A DNA stretch of 64,000 nucleotides from Gloeophyllum trabeum ATCC 11539. Its lineage: Eukaryota; Basidiomycota; Agaricomycetes; Gloeophyllales; Gloeophyllaceae. The first letter of the stretch is position 1, and the number at the start of each line of letters is the position of its first letter. Where the stretch lies: the NCBI RefSeq assembly GCF_000344685.1, contig NW_006920410.1:1696608-1760607 (forward strand). Direction: 5' to 3'. Of the stretch, positions 1 through 11,463 are shown piece after piece. Position numbers and translations under genes: made by a program. Under the pieces are notes generated by a model. It saw only the letters and a program-made list of their open reading frames with translations, did not search any database and had not been told where the DNA came from.

Positions 1-984
1 TTCGGTACACCCAATTCCAAGATGTAGCCGTGATCTTCAAGACTAGCGACGGCGGCCGAGATTGTCTGCAAGAGCCGGTGAGCTACAATTGAGCTACGTG
101 AAAGTGATATAAACACATACCAATCCGGTCTTCATATCGGCCTTTGCCAGACCTTCGTTCACTTTCTGCGGAAGCAAGCTCATCTCAATCCTCCGGCTAG
201 CCTTCTGCGCTTCATCCTTGGCTCGACCCATAAGTGTCGAGTCTGTAGATCCCGAAGGATGGACTGCAGTCACGATCCCGCGCACGTACTGACCTGCACG
301 AAATAACTCGTACAGGTCAGGGACCCGGCCGCCGCTAGTCGGCGAGTCCTCATCCTCATCACTAGCTTCAGGCATTTCTTCATCCTCGTCCAGCTTTTCG
401 AGGCGCGAAGTTAGCTGGGAAGATATTTGGGTAATGGGGACATGAGCCCATAGTTGGTTTGGAAGGGAGACGACGAGAGCTAACGGCTGGACGGAGAAAA
501 TCTGGCCGTATAGTTTCATACCAGGAGTGATACGCTTCAGTTACTAGTCAGTACGGGTTTCACTGCGCACAAGGTGAACACGCGTACCTTGTAATTCAGA
601 TGTTCAGGTCGGATTGTCCCGCCGTTGCCTTCCTCCGACTTGTGCTTAGCCTTTAGCTCGGACTTCCTCTTCCTTGGTTTGGTCTGTGAGCCGGACACCT
701 TGCCATCCTAAACGTATGTGAGCAACTAGTCCACACATCAAGATGAATACTGTACCCACTTTCAGCAGTTCTTCATTGGCTTCCTTGACCGCTTCCGCGC
801 GGAGAGCCTTGACTTCTAAGGGGGTAAGGGTTGTCCCCCCACCTCTCGGAAAGTCTACTTCTTCAGTTAAGAGTGAAGTACGCTGCGGCGGCGGTTGGAC
901 ATCTTTGGTCTTCTGTTTCTTGTCCGGGGACACTTTAGCTTTCTTTGGACTTGGCGCAGATGCTTTTTCAAGGGGCCGCTTCAT
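1..984 (-). CDS. RRP5: RRP5-like rRNA biogenesis protein, 5' part (runs off the window)
   Basis: Large nucleolar S1-repeat protein needed for cleavage of pre-rRNA and for assembly of both ribosomal subunits. Exons read on the minus strand are 984-760, 707-588, 534-121 and 65-1; all join in frame and give about 274 N-terminal residues. The start gives MKRPLEK, followed by a Lys/Pro-rich nucleolar-type tail and then the first S1-type domain, with the conserved block MKLYGQI and an acidic insert (DEDEEMPEASDEDED). The last exon reads into a second conserved stretch, DHGYILELGVP, typical of RRP5 S1 repeats. The gene continues beyond base 1, so most S1 repeats and the C-terminal TPR part are not seen. 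Its start lies 250 bases from divergent SF3A2. Family assignment rests on motif order, not alignment. Confidence 0.85.
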
Positions 985-1234
985 TGCAATATTTGATTTA
1001 AGCGAAAATACCCGTCCAGATGCTAGTTGGTGTAGTAGTGTGCAGTTCAAATCCAAAACCGAGGCCAGCCAGACTCTAGGTGTATCCCTGAAAGTTTTCA
1101 GCCACAGCACCGATCAGAGGAAGTAAAGAGCAAGGCGTGGGAACCTGTGCTCGTTACTCGTGCTTCTTCGAGCTCCCTTTCGTCGCGTCGACTCTTCCAA
1201 CGCTCTCACCTTCATCTGAGGTCGTACTCTCGAG
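985..1234. promoter_or_regulatory. Divergent promoter region RRP5 / SF3A2
   Basis: The 250 bases between the two start codons must hold both 5' UTRs and a shared promoter. No clear TATA box is visible on either side, as is common for housekeeping genes. Assigned from gene layout only. Confidence 0.45.
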
Positions 1235-2108
1235 ATGGGTACGTCCAATAGCTCAATATGGTCAGGCTCGAACTAATCCATTGTTTGTAGATTACCAGGT
1301 ATGTGCTGCCGTGCCAGTCGAGAATGATGTGTTTATACGCGGCCTTTCAGAATCGAGTTGGATCGAAGTTCGGTGGTGGTGGTGTTGCCGGGGCGTCCGA
1401 GTCAAATGTCGACCGACGTGAGCGCCTGCGGAAGCTGGCCATGGAGACGATTGATCTGGCCAAGGTGCGTGGACCGCGGAATCGTGCCCGAGGCCTTTGA
1501 CGAACCAGGGTATAGGATCCTTACATTCTCCGGAACCATCTTGGCTCTCTCGAATGCCGCCTTTGCCTGACTTTACACACCAATGAAGGGTCGTACCTTG
1601 CACACACGCAAGGCAAAAAGCATCAGACGAACTTGGCTCGCCGAGCAGCACGCGATGCGAAAGATACGCAACTGACGATCGCCCCGCCGCAACAGAATAT
1701 CCAGCGGAAGGTCTTCCTCAAAATTGGTCGACCAGGATATCGGGTCACCAAAGTTAGGGACAGAGACACCGGCAAGGAGGGGATGATGGTTCAGGTCCAC
1801 CTTCCTCAAATCAAGCCGGGCGTTATACCTCGGAGGCGGTTCATGAGTGCATGGGAGCAGAAGCGTGAGCCACCAAACAAAAACTATCAGTATCTTATCG
1901 TACGTCCTCTTTCCGCCTCTTGGGTATCTAGGATTCACTTAGGCTGCATCAGGTCGCTGCGGAACCATACGAAAGCATTGCTTTCCGTATCCCTGCCAGA
2001 GAAATTGAGGATGAGTCTGATGACGCTGGATACTGGAACTGGTCTCATTGGGACCCCGATACGAAGCAATACACCTTCCAGTTTATGTTCCGCCTCATGG
2101 GGTACTGA
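1235..2108 (+). CDS. SF3A2: Splicing factor 3A subunit 2 (SF3A66/Prp11)
   Basis: Subunit of the U2 snRNP SF3a complex that helps U2 bind the branch site. Exons: 1235-1238, 1291-1298, 1351-1464, 1516-1899, 1953-2108 (221 aa). The N-terminus reads MDYQNRVGSKFGGGGV, matching the family start, then SESN.DRRERLRKLA.ETIDLAK. The matrin-type C2H2 zinc finger follows (LECRLCLTLHTNEGSYLAHTQGKKH), split by the intron at 1465-1515. After it come KIGRPGYRVTK, RRRFMSAWEQ, AAEPYESIAFRIP and the end FQFMFRLMGY. The first coding exon holds only four bases (ATGG) and the second only eight; this split is supported because it alone restores the family N-terminus. There is no long proline-rich tail as in animals, as usual for fungi. 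Very confident of identity. Confidence 0.93.
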
Positions 2109-2248
2109 TGGTCATACGGTGGTGTGATCCTTGTTTGCCATGCTTATCTCTCGCGCTGTATCTTAATATTTGTATCATAGTACAATGCAGGTTGAAACCC
2201 AGCTCCTGTCTGCCTTGTATTGTCCTTCAGGACCTCCGTCGTAACTCA

Positions 2249-2796
2249 TTAGAAGTCACATTCGACGAAGTCGTTTCCGGATGCGCCAGTGTGAGTGAGG
2301 CAAGCTATGCCGTGGTCTTCAGTGAATGTCTCGCTGAGCATTCTTAAATGAGAAACGCACCGCAGAAATCTCCATCGTCGTCGTAAATCACCCTGTCTGC
2401 TCCGGGGCTACCACCGTCGTATGCGTCGCCACTTTCGAGGGGAAATTCGTAGAATGTCCCACTGCACGACGGGAAAGAAAATCCCTGACAAACGCGGTCC
2501 CGTAAGCCAGACATCCTACCATGCAAGGGTTGTAAGTCCCCACGAACCTCATAATCATGGTACTGATGAGGGTAGTCGCTGCACGCGAGAAGCATCAATG
2601 CAACGTCAGATCTCTCGCATCTCATGGCTACACACCCAGCTCCTCCGTCTTCTGCGGCCTCGATGGCCTCGGAGATGTCCCTGCTGCTGTACTCCTTGTT
2701 GCCACACGTGCAACCTCCCGATTGCCTCCTAGCGATGAGAGCCTGGGTACCGGTGACCAGGGCGAAGAAGAAAACACAGGCCACGGAGAGTCTCAT
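2249..2796 (-). CDS. Secreted guanyl-specific ribonuclease of the T1/U2 family
   Basis: Extracellular RNase cleaving single-stranded RNA, chiefly after G. Modelled exons on the minus strand are 2796-2548, 2484-2361 and 2304-2249 (about 142 aa). The start at 2796 gives a signal peptide (MRLSVACVFFFALVTG), preferred over an in-frame Met four codons upstream, with a dibasic site (ARR) after it. The catalytic set of RNase T1 is visible in order: YPH (Tyr and His), the Glu in YEFP, the Arg in GADRVIY and the His in LTHTGAS. Cysteines lie near the start and end, as in disulfide-bonded relatives. About 20 residues between the EDGG turn and SDYPHQY exceed RNase T1; I could not find an intron that removes them in frame, so the model there is uncertain. 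It lacks the long loops that distinguish ribotoxins. Probably nutritional or defensive. Confidence 0.8.
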
Positions 2797-2808
2797 GTCG
2801 ACTAGCAA

Positions 2809-3529
2809 GAAAGGGGTAGGTAATGAGCGGGAGAACCGGTGGGGGAGGGCGAGGGCGCTCGGTTATCTTCCCCCCATTGACTTTGCTTTTATGCCTTTGA
2901 CGAGGCTGGCAAATTCACTCTCGCTGTCAGTCGATTTCGTTGTGCATGTGCGTTCCCGTCGCCCCGAAAATCAGTACCATATGGTGGAAGACTCGGACTT
3001 CTGGTGCTCGACTATCGCCGTTCGCCGTGACTGTTGGCTATTCTTGATAGAGGAGGCAAGCTGCCAATTCTACTTTGACTGGTCCGCTACGCATGTGCGT
3101 CTTGGTTTTACCCCGGAAACGGTACCATATGCTCGACCCTCACGATAGCAACTTCTGAGATGACGGATTGATCAGATGCATGGCTTGAAGTTTCGTCCAG
3201 CCGACGACACTTTGACTGCCTTACTTACTTCACCGAGCGTACTTCTTCCTATGGAGGTGGAGTTGTCATATGGTGGGGTTACTGATAAGAGTCGTATGTA
3301 GATATCATCATTCATCGTACACAGCACTAAGGGTACATCTGCCTCTCTAAGTTCATGACACATTAACCTGTTTGTAAGTACTTTAAGCCAGTAATTTGCA
3401 CTGTCAGTGTCCGGAGTGAGGGCTGTTGCACAGTCCGTTGGATGAGTGTGGCGTGAGGGGTTCTCGTAAACAATAAACGTGCGTGAAAACAAACGTGGAG
3501 GACAGGGCATGCAATACCATCTGGCGACA
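2809..3529. other. Intergenic region with an imperfect direct repeat
   Basis: No gene recognised. It holds the ribonuclease promoter and the 3' flank of the Pal1-like gene. Two imperfect copies of a block of about 40 bases begin with GCATGTGCGT at 2944 and 3091 and both end in GTACCATATG. Confidence 0.5.
2885..2894 (-). promoter_or_regulatory. TATA-like element of the ribonuclease gene
   Basis: On the minus strand the sequence reads GCATAAAAGC, about 90 bases upstream of the chosen start codon. This is a usual spacing for a fungal TATA box in an inducible secreted-enzyme gene. The call rests on motif and position only. Confidence 0.4.
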
Positions 3530-5639
3530 TCACCTGCGCTTGCTGAGTCTCCGCGGAAACTTGGATTCTTTCTTCTCCTCCTGAACACTCGCATGCCTGG
3601 CGACCTTTCGTCCGAACCAAGAACTTCCACGACTAGGCTGACTCTCCGGTTCCTCCCTGACATTGGTAACACCGCCGCCAATGGTATTTCGCTTCTTCAC
3701 GAGCTTCGGCTCCTTCTGCAGCATAGGAATTTCCTGAGCCCTGACATGTGCGTCAAACTGGACCTTCTTCTCAGGCTGGAAAGGTCGATGGCGGTCCAGG
3801 TAGATTGGTCCGGCAGCCCGCGGAGCAGGCGACGTTGTCCCTTGAGGAGTTTCTTGCTGAGACTGAAGGGGCAAAGGCATGACCAATCGTTTCGGAAGGT
3901 ACGACGGCGCAGGACGTGGAGGCATCTCCGGTGGAATGGGTCTATTCTGAATCTCAGCCGACGGTCTTTGGACAAATCCCGGGATCGGGGCAGATGGAGG
4001 TAAAGAGATGTCGGGAGGTGGAGGTGGTTGACGGGGCTTCGAAATGGGCATTCGGGTGGGCACAGGCATGGGTGGACCTCGCCGAGGAGACACATGCGAA
4101 TGTGCAAAAGGCGGTTGGGGATGAGGATTGGGCAGAGAGGGAACAGGATAGGGGAGTTGCTGTCGATCTGGAGGCAACGGCTGCAACGGGGGACGGTGGC
4201 TGATGGGAGCGTTAGGTATGTGGGCAGTCATGCCTAGGGGCAGGGGCGGGTTGCCATGTGCATTCTGGGGACCCGGAGGTGGCTGAAGATGGGAAGGACG
4301 GGCTTTATGCAGACGGCCGTCACGTGGCAGCTGAGGGTTTGGCACCGGTGGGGTATGTCCAGAGACATCCGGCAACTGAGCAACTGGATGGTTAGGAGTG
4401 GAACGATAGCCAGGATGTCGGCGTCCGTCTTGGAAGCCATTTTGCATATGTTCATCATAAGAACCGGGTTGAGGAGGGGCGCCCAGCGTAGCCGGACGTT
4501 GAATGGGTCGAGTATGTTGTTGAGGAGGATACATATAAGCTGCCGTGGGTTGCCCAGTAAAGCCCTTGGGCACGATCTCGCCGACAGAATAACTGGTAGG
4601 CTGGAGATTCGGGTGACGAGGGCCTCTCATCTGGGCAGAGGTTAGTAAGCACAACCCCAACGAAGACCGCACAGAAATATCGACGAACTTCAAATCCTGA
4701 ACCGCCGGGATCTTCCCGTTCCTTGCCCACGTCTCGCCTGGGATGCGGAGAACCATGCGAGGCGGAAGCCAGCCGGCGATTGATTGCTTCGTACGGGCCC
4801 CCGTGATGGAGAGTGACACCCAGCGGATTCGTGACATCCAACTCATCTATCCGATCTAAAGCTCGCGGATGTACTTTCCTCTTCGGGCTCGCCCGCCTCG
4901 ATGGGCCTTGGGCTTCATCGCTGCGAGCACGCGTGGCGTCACGCATGTCCGGCTCGGACGAGCTAGCGACATACGCTGGTCGATCGACAGGACGCTGCAG
5001 CTCCGGGGCGGACGCGTTGCGAGAACCAGAAGGCTCACGACTGCTGAGCCTAGTCAGGTCAAACGAGATCGGTTCATATACGACCGATGGCTGCGATTGG
5101 GAAGGCGTCACGGCGACGCTGGGTTCAGTGAGGGAAGACGTCGATGCGGAAGTCATGGAGGGGGTCATCGAGCTGCTAGAAGTGGAGGGAGTATACGCAG
5201 GCGGTGGTTCCAGCGGCAATGGTTCCCCGTCCTCCATCCTATCCGCCGAACCCTCGTTCGTGACATGGGGACTGACGAAACCCTTCTTATCCGGTTTTTC
5301 CTTCATGGGAAGCTTTTCGGCGCGATGAGAGATGAAGTAGGGATTGGAGTAGGGGTCGGAGGAAAATGCGGGATCGTTGGTAACTCGTAGAAGACTGGGT
5401 AGAGGTCTCGGCGGCGGCGGCGATGTAGACGACCCTGCGGAACTTGATGCTGCCATGGAGAGCTGGTCGGACTGACGCCTTGCATCTGCGGACTGGATAT
5501 CGGGGTTGGTAGGATATATACCATCATATGGATCTTCCTCTGCTATTCTGGTCGCATCCGAAGCCTCGCTCGGAGCGATATTAGGGGACCACACTTCATA
5601 TGTTCGCTGCGCAGTGTTGCCTCCAGGGGCCATCGACAT
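3530..5639 (-). CDS. Pal1-like proline-rich protein
   Basis: Two exons, 5639-4689 and 4630-3530, separated by a 58-base intron, give about 683 residues. The chosen ATG gives MSMAPGG. The first half is Ser/Thr/Pro rich; near residue 270 it carries HPRALDRIDELDVTNPLG followed by HHGGPYEAINRR. This resembles the Pal1 core motif (D-LDVTG...G-FHH-GPFDA), known from a cortical protein of fission yeast involved in cell shape and endocytic sites. The second exon is almost wholly proline-rich (PPPPDISLPPSAP) and ends in a basic segment SKFPRRLSKRR. The architecture suggests a cortical or endocytic scaffold with SH3 ligands; this is inference. A related motif occurs in the larger gene at 32271-35877. 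Confidence 0.6.
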
Positions 5640-6661
5640 AGATAGCAAACGCTTGTATCTGGGAAGGCCAAGAGATCGTAACGTTGCGGAGGAACAGTCG
5701 TAGAAAAGGGAGATGACCGGAGAGGACTAGAAAGCGGGAGACGCACGGCTCTAAAGCTGAGGAGGACGGCCAGGGCCAATCGACCGTGACGTCGCCGACA
5801 ATTGGGGACAGTGGTGCTCTCTTTGGACAATACCCGTGACAAACGTCACACTTGCGTCACAATAAGTCCCCCCTGTCCACGAATAGCCACGAATACGACG
5901 CAGAAACGAAGCAGAATATTAGCATCCCAAGAATACTGCGGAAGATTCGACAGAGGAGTGCACCCATGGGCGACCAAATATACTCGACAGTGGAAAGGGA
6001 TTGATCTACGACTTTCAGTGCGAGGACTCACGTTATGCCGAAACCTGTGAGCTCGCCCGGGTAGCAATTCAATGCATCACGCAGCACTCGCCTCGAGGTT
6101 TGAAGATTCCGTGGATTTGATGCTGTGAGCAAGCCATAACGGTATCTTGAAGCATCGCTAAGGGGATAACCTCGATATATCAACACGGTGGTTCGTCGGT
6201 ATTACTACTCCTAGATTGCTCTAGACGGTCATCTCCGAGGTTGACGGTACTCAAAATCTCCTGTATCTCTTGAGATGGCCAAGTGACGTCCATCCGAAGG
6301 CAATAGTAGAGAGCATAATAAGATTCAGGGGCCAAGCTAGCAGTTTGTGACGAAGGGCAGATCCGGCGTCATCTGTGAGGCGACAAGATCGAAACGACAG
6401 CCTAGTGTTTCGTATTTCCTCCAGGTAGAGATTTTCTGAGTTTCAACCGAGCAAAGTCATAAAGCAACAGAATATATAAGAGCTTCATAAAGTTCTGGTC
6501 ACTGGAGAAAAGGTAGCAGCGCCTGCCAAACGCGTCCATCACGTGGTTAGTGCTCACTACACGTGACCGTGAATTATCGAGACCCGGACCGAGCATTGCA
6601 ACGCTGCCGCAGCGAACCACAACGCGTCGACAACGCGTCCGCGTCAAACCACGTCTTCACC
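5640..6661. other. Divergent intergenic region Pal1-like / SLD2
   Basis: About 1 kb between two start codons, presumably holding both promoters. Stop codons break all frames and I see no family motif. Repeated ACGCGT-type hexamers occur just before SLD2 (6531, 6622, 6633); ACGCGT is the MCB element bound by G1/S factors in yeasts, which would suit a replication gene, but that is inference. Confidence 0.45.
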
Positions 6662-8462
6662 ATGTCTGATAACATTGCCCAACTGCGCACGGAGATTAAG
6701 ACCTGGGAACGCGACTTCAAGCAGCAGCACGGACGCGCGCCGTCGGTACAGGATATCAAAGATGAACCGGGCATGGGTGCGTCTTGCCTAACAGCTTTGT
6801 GAGGCATCCTGACCTTTCCACGGGTTCACGGTAGCCGAGAAATACAAGCTTTACAAACGATTGACGAAGACTGCGACATTCAGTGCTCCTAACGCGAAGA
6901 GTAGTTCGTCAGATCCCCCCTCGACCCCACCCCGTTCTCAACCGGGATCTTCCCGAGCATCGGTCATACTCCCACCCAAAGGGCGTGCCGTGCATGTCGC
7001 ACCGCCAAGTTCGACAACCAATCCATTTTCTCCAAGCAAGAAAGGGAAGCAGAAAGACAGGTCGCATGTATTTGTACGCGATGGAGAGCGATATTCCAAT
7101 CCATTCGCCACGCCGACCAAGTCGAAGGTCGTTCGGAGAGCTGCGTCTCCCGACCCATTCCCCCTAATCCAACCAGCACAACCCTCGACACCTAAAGATC
7201 TACATCCTCATGATCCTAAGAATCGGGCCGTCGAGCGAGCTCGTAAACGTCTTCGTGGCGAACCGGTGTCACCATCACCTGTCAAGGAGAAGCGGCAACG
7301 CGTCGGAACTCAAAGCGTCCTGCCATTCGGCAAACTATATCAGTCACAATTGCCTTTGAGTGACGAAGAAGAAGACAGCAAGCAAGGGTCGACGGACCCG
7401 TCCTTCATCTTTGATACACCTGCCAAATCGTCAACTAACGGCAGATCCTTCAAACTACTCTTCGACGAGGCACCTACACAGAACGAGAGCAGTGTGAAAC
7501 CCAGGACGGCCCTATCCAGGTCCAAGACAGTACCTAACAACGGCCATTTGTTCCCAGAGCAGAGAAATAAGCTCAAAGCAGCCGCTGCGCACGGCGAAGA
7601 CATTGCAACACCCGTCCCGTTCTCACAACCACTTCCTGGGAGTCGCACTCATAAAGCAAGCCAGAGTGGAGCAGTGCAAGCCAAGAAGCCACCGAGGATG
7701 AAGCAAGCGCTGCTGAATGGGTTTATGCCGGCCAAAGACGACCTCTGGGCAGCTGCGGAGCCGTCGACGGCACAACTTTCAGAAAGTTCAGCCTCAGCTG
7801 GGAAATCCGGAACCGAATCACCGCTCTTGCGGGGATCGTCGAAACGTCCACATGCAGATGCAGAACTGGAGTCCGAGCAACCAGGAGTTGGCCAGACTGG
7901 AACGGGGATATCACTCATACCCCCATCTCCTCCTCAGAACCCGTCCAAGTCTTATAAGGGGAAGCCTCCGGGGAAAGGCGCAAGCAGGAAGAAGGTCAAA
8001 GTCGTCAACGATGCAGAGGAAGACGATGATAGTCCCGAGGAGCCAGACGTCCGTGTTAAGGTGTCCGATTGGAGTTGGAACCGATCGAAGTCGCAAGCTC
8101 TCCATACTGATATTGAGGACCGCGACCTCGATGACCCTGTGCTTGGCCTTGCATCGCGTCCTACGCGAAATGAAACACCAGTTGCGGACAGCCTTATCCA
8201 CGAGGAAGCTGGGGAGTTCGAGGTCGACCTGCCGGATCATCTTAGATCTGTGCTATCTATATCGCCCTCCAAAGGAAAGGATCGGAAAGACGACGCTGTC
8301 GTCCGAGAACTCCTGTATCGGGAGCGCGTTCGTCACTATGACCCGTCTAAAGGAGGTGAGATATGGGATGTCGGCGAAGGGGACGATGACACGAAGGCTA
8401 GTACCGAGGGTGAGGATGACTGGGAGGGAGAACCCATACCTTGGGAGGCGGGGGAATTGTGA
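6662..8462 (+). CDS. SLD2: DNA replication regulator Sld2 (Drc1/RecQL4 N-terminal type)
   Basis: Replication-initiation factor that, once phosphorylated by S-phase CDK, bridges Dpb11 to origins with Sld3. Exons 6662-6776 and 6835-8462 (580 aa). The N-terminus has the family signature: LRTEIKTWERDFKQQHGRAP, then DIKDEPGMAEKYKLYKRLTK across the intron. The remainder is disordered and crowded with Ser-Pro and Thr-Pro sites (for example PVSPSPVK, TPPRSQP, SISPSKGK), the expected CDK targets. The C-terminus keeps a conserved patch, ELLYRERVRHYDPSKGG and DDWEGEPIPWEAGEL, seen in fungal Sld2. G1/S-type ACGCGT hexamers lie close upstream. Identification rests on the N-terminal helix motif and the C-terminal acidic patch. 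Confidence 0.8.
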
Positions 8463-8983
8463 TCCTGAGAGTTGTGTACGTCAAATACCGTCAGGAACAT
8501 TTTATTGATATCCATTTCCAAACTTCGCGCCAGAGTACGCACCTTTGCGGATTGAGAGTTAGCCTCCCGTGCTACTAACACGTGTCCGGGCCATATAGAC
8601 ACGATGAAGGTGACGAGCCGTTTTTGCACGCTGAAACCTCGTTGTCCACTCGTGCGCGGTGTGGCTTTCATATCTTCTGTGAAACGGATGCCATTAATCA
8701 ATGCGAACGGGCCTATCGCCACTTGAGTGTGTAGATGCATTGGATGGTTCAGTCCATGGCTCTGCTAAAGTGCGGATCGGGGACGCTGATTATGCCACCT
8801 TGAACAGGATAACGTGCCCAGCTCACCTGGACCTCGAAGTGGGCATACATCCGCGGTGCGCTCTGCCTACAGATCCGCTGCACGCATGACCCATGGCATG
8901 AAGCCCATAAATTTAGGTATAGAGGCGTGTCCAGCAGCGCTCCTCTGTTTTAAGCAGCTAGCAGGGAGCACGATACTGCGTCT
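8463..8983. other. Intergenic region SLD2 / F-box gene
   Basis: About 520 bases. An open frame exists on the minus strand (8336-8740) but it overlaps the end of SLD2 antisense and has no family features. It probably contains the SLD2 3' UTR and the next promoter. Confidence 0.4.
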
Positions 8984-11463
8984 ATGTCGTTCATCCCCGA
9001 CATCCTCTCTCGCAACCTCTCCTTCCGCGGTCGTCGCTCCCGCACGTCATCCCGTCAGTCGTCCTACATATCTTACTCCGTGTACCAGCAAGCGATGGCG
9101 TCCTTAATCATCCTGCGGGACCCGGATGCGACGAAGAAGTTGCTCGAAACCATCTTGGACATGCCAGGTGGAAAGCGGTCTCTCAGTAGGCTCGCGAGAA
9201 CCTGCAAAGGCATATGTGAGGCAGCACTTAACGTGCTATGGAAGGAGCTGGACTCCCTAGTGCCTCTCATCGGATTATTCCCGAACCACCTGCTACGCAG
9301 GACTCGGCGACCAGGCTTGGGCTTGGTACGTATTGATTGAACGTATTACTTTCTCGTTATTTATGAAGAGAATCGCAGACCAAGCCTCCCGCCGAAGGTG
9401 ATTGGGACAGGCTGCTTTCTTATGGGAAACGCGTCCGGCGCATCGCATACAACGAGAGCGCGAACAACGTGGCCGCATCCATATTCCCCATCATCGACGA
9501 ATATCGTCCACAGACTTACATTTTGCCGAACCTCACGTCCCTTACGTGGCGCGCCGACACCGCTGCCGGTTTGGAGAGGTGTCTCCTTTTCTTGACACCT
9601 GATGTGAAGACGGTCGTCTTCGAGATCAACAACAAGGTGTCGAATCTCCCTAACGTCTTAATCCAGCTCTCCAATCGCACTCGTCTCCATTCACTGTCGT
9701 TCACCTCCCATACCGCTCTTCCTGACGATTTCACGGAGTTGCTCAACCGCCAGAACGCGTTAGTTAAGCTGTCGCTGAACGCCCCGGGAGCCTTGTCATC
9801 CACTGTAGGAAAGTGGGTCGCATCCCAGTCGAAGCTCCGCTGCCTCGAGCTCGACTTGACCGCAAGGTCCATCGTGGCGGTGGAAGGCTTTTTCGAGGAG
9901 ATCAAACCGCGCTCGGGATACTCTACACCGAGTTCTGTGGGAGGTACGGATAGTGGTGTCTTCTCCGCGGATGAGCCAGACTTCTCAGATATCCGCAAGT
10001 CAGCACTTCGCCTGACTGGAGACGCTCCATTGAGGGGCGTATGCCCTCAGTTGCAGCAGCTCCAGCTGACTGGCGAGGCTGCGAATATCGCGGCGTTCAT
10101 GAGACATCTCAACAGCCGGCTCGCATATCTGGACCTCGTGATAGAGGACCCGCCCGAGACCAACGATTGGCATGAGCTTGCCACGACGATCTGTGAACAG
10201 TTCGGCGGCTTTTTGCAGATCCTAAAGCTCAGCGCTACAGGTTCATCGAAGTTCTCCGAGCTCGTGCGATCGACAAGTCGAGACGTCCCTCTGAAGCCGC
10301 TGTCGTTGGAATATCTAGCATTCTTGCCCAAACTCCATCGGCTCGACATCGACCTTCCGGAGTCTGTCATCTTCCACGACGCAGATCTCGCGCACATAGC
10401 ACGGACGTGCCCCGATATCGAAGTTCTCCGGCTATGCCCGCTGGCGAAGTTCACTACGACTCCTCCTAGTCTCACTTTGGAGGGATTGAAGCCTTTGACG
10501 ACAGAATGTCGACGACTGCATACCTTGGGAGTCGTGATAGACGCGAGAGCCGCAGTGATAAGGGACGACGAATCCATCCAGTCGTCAAGGTCTCTTCTCC
10601 GATTGCACGTCGGTCATTCCTGGATCAAAGACCCTTTCCAGGTCGCCATGATCCTTAGTGATCTCGCGCCTCATCTGGACATCCTGAAGTGGTTCCAGGA
10701 GAAAAACCGTTCCGTAGTCGAGGAGTACGCCAGGGCCTGGCAACAAGTCTCAGAGTTCCTCCCTCACTTGCAGAATCTCCGACTTCGCGAACGGCGGAAG
10801 GCGGCTGTGGCGAAGCCAATCACAGTGGAGGTCCCTGTCCCTGTTCTTCCACCTAGGCCAGAGGTTCGGGAGCAGGCTGTCGATGCGACGGTGATGATGA
10901 TTAATCAAGGAGTACTAGCCCGGCCGCGACTTCACGAGGTTTCGGTGCAGTCCTCGCCTGAGACATCAGACGAGGGAGTCGAAGCCATTCCCGAGGTCTC
11001 CTCAATATCCATCGATGCTACGCCAGCTGTCCAAGACGAAGGCGTCCTCGTTGTACCCTCGGTTTCCGAAGTTGCCGTCGAAGTCCACCCAACCACATCC
11101 TCCGCTGTTGTGGACGCCACATCCCATCCAAATTCAAAGTATGTCGAGACCGTCGATACCGCGGATTCCATGAGTGACGGCGATCTCTCGACGTCGTCGT
11201 CATCGTCATCCGAGGATTTACTCCGACCCACCTTCAGGATTCCGTCTATCAACGGGATGTTCACGCTCGTTAAAGATGTTTTCGTTTCTTATCCGCTTTA
11301 TCTATCATTACGACTCCTCAACGTTTCGCTCTTGACGCTGGGAGCCAGAACAAGAGACGCAGAAAAATCAGAGGCAATCTCAGAAAAGTTGGAGACACCG
11401 GCGGGTTTGATCGCATCGCCGAGCCCAGCAGTGACGGACCTCGTTTCTCCTGTCGGTCTATAA
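8984..11463 (+). CDS. F-box and leucine-rich-repeat-like protein
   Basis: Two exons, 8984-9325 and 9379-11463, give about 808 residues. Near residue 50 a degenerate F-box is visible (ILDMPGGKRSLSRLARTCKGICEAALNVLWKEL), with the Leu-Ala-x-x-Cys-Lys and Ala-Leu...Leu-Trp pattern typical of mushroom F-box proteins. Residues 130-550 hold irregular leucine-rich segments (LTSLTWRADT, LRCLELDLTAR, LPKLHRLDIDLPES, EVLRLCPL), as in substrate-binding halves of SCF receptors. The C-terminal third is acidic and Ser/Val rich with a near-repeat of V-D-A-T units, and ends in a hydrophobic patch (VSYPLYLSLRLLNVSLLTLG). Expected role: substrate adaptor in an SCF ubiquitin ligase; the substrate is unknown. Such genes form large fast-evolving families in Agaricomycetes. 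Confidence 0.7.

Noticed and set aside
2249..2796. Ribotoxin (sarcin-type) reading of the secreted ribonuclease
   Set aside because: The protein is short and matches RNase T1/U2 in its active-site blocks; the long basic loops of ribotoxins are not present.
8336..8740. Minus-strand frame overlapping the end of SLD2
   Set aside because: Antisense to the conserved SLD2 C-terminus, no recognisable motif, no supporting splice sites.
10932..11264. Minus-strand frame rich in Asp/Ser/Thr opposite the F-box gene
   Set aside because: It is antisense to the acidic C-terminal exon of that gene and has no family features.
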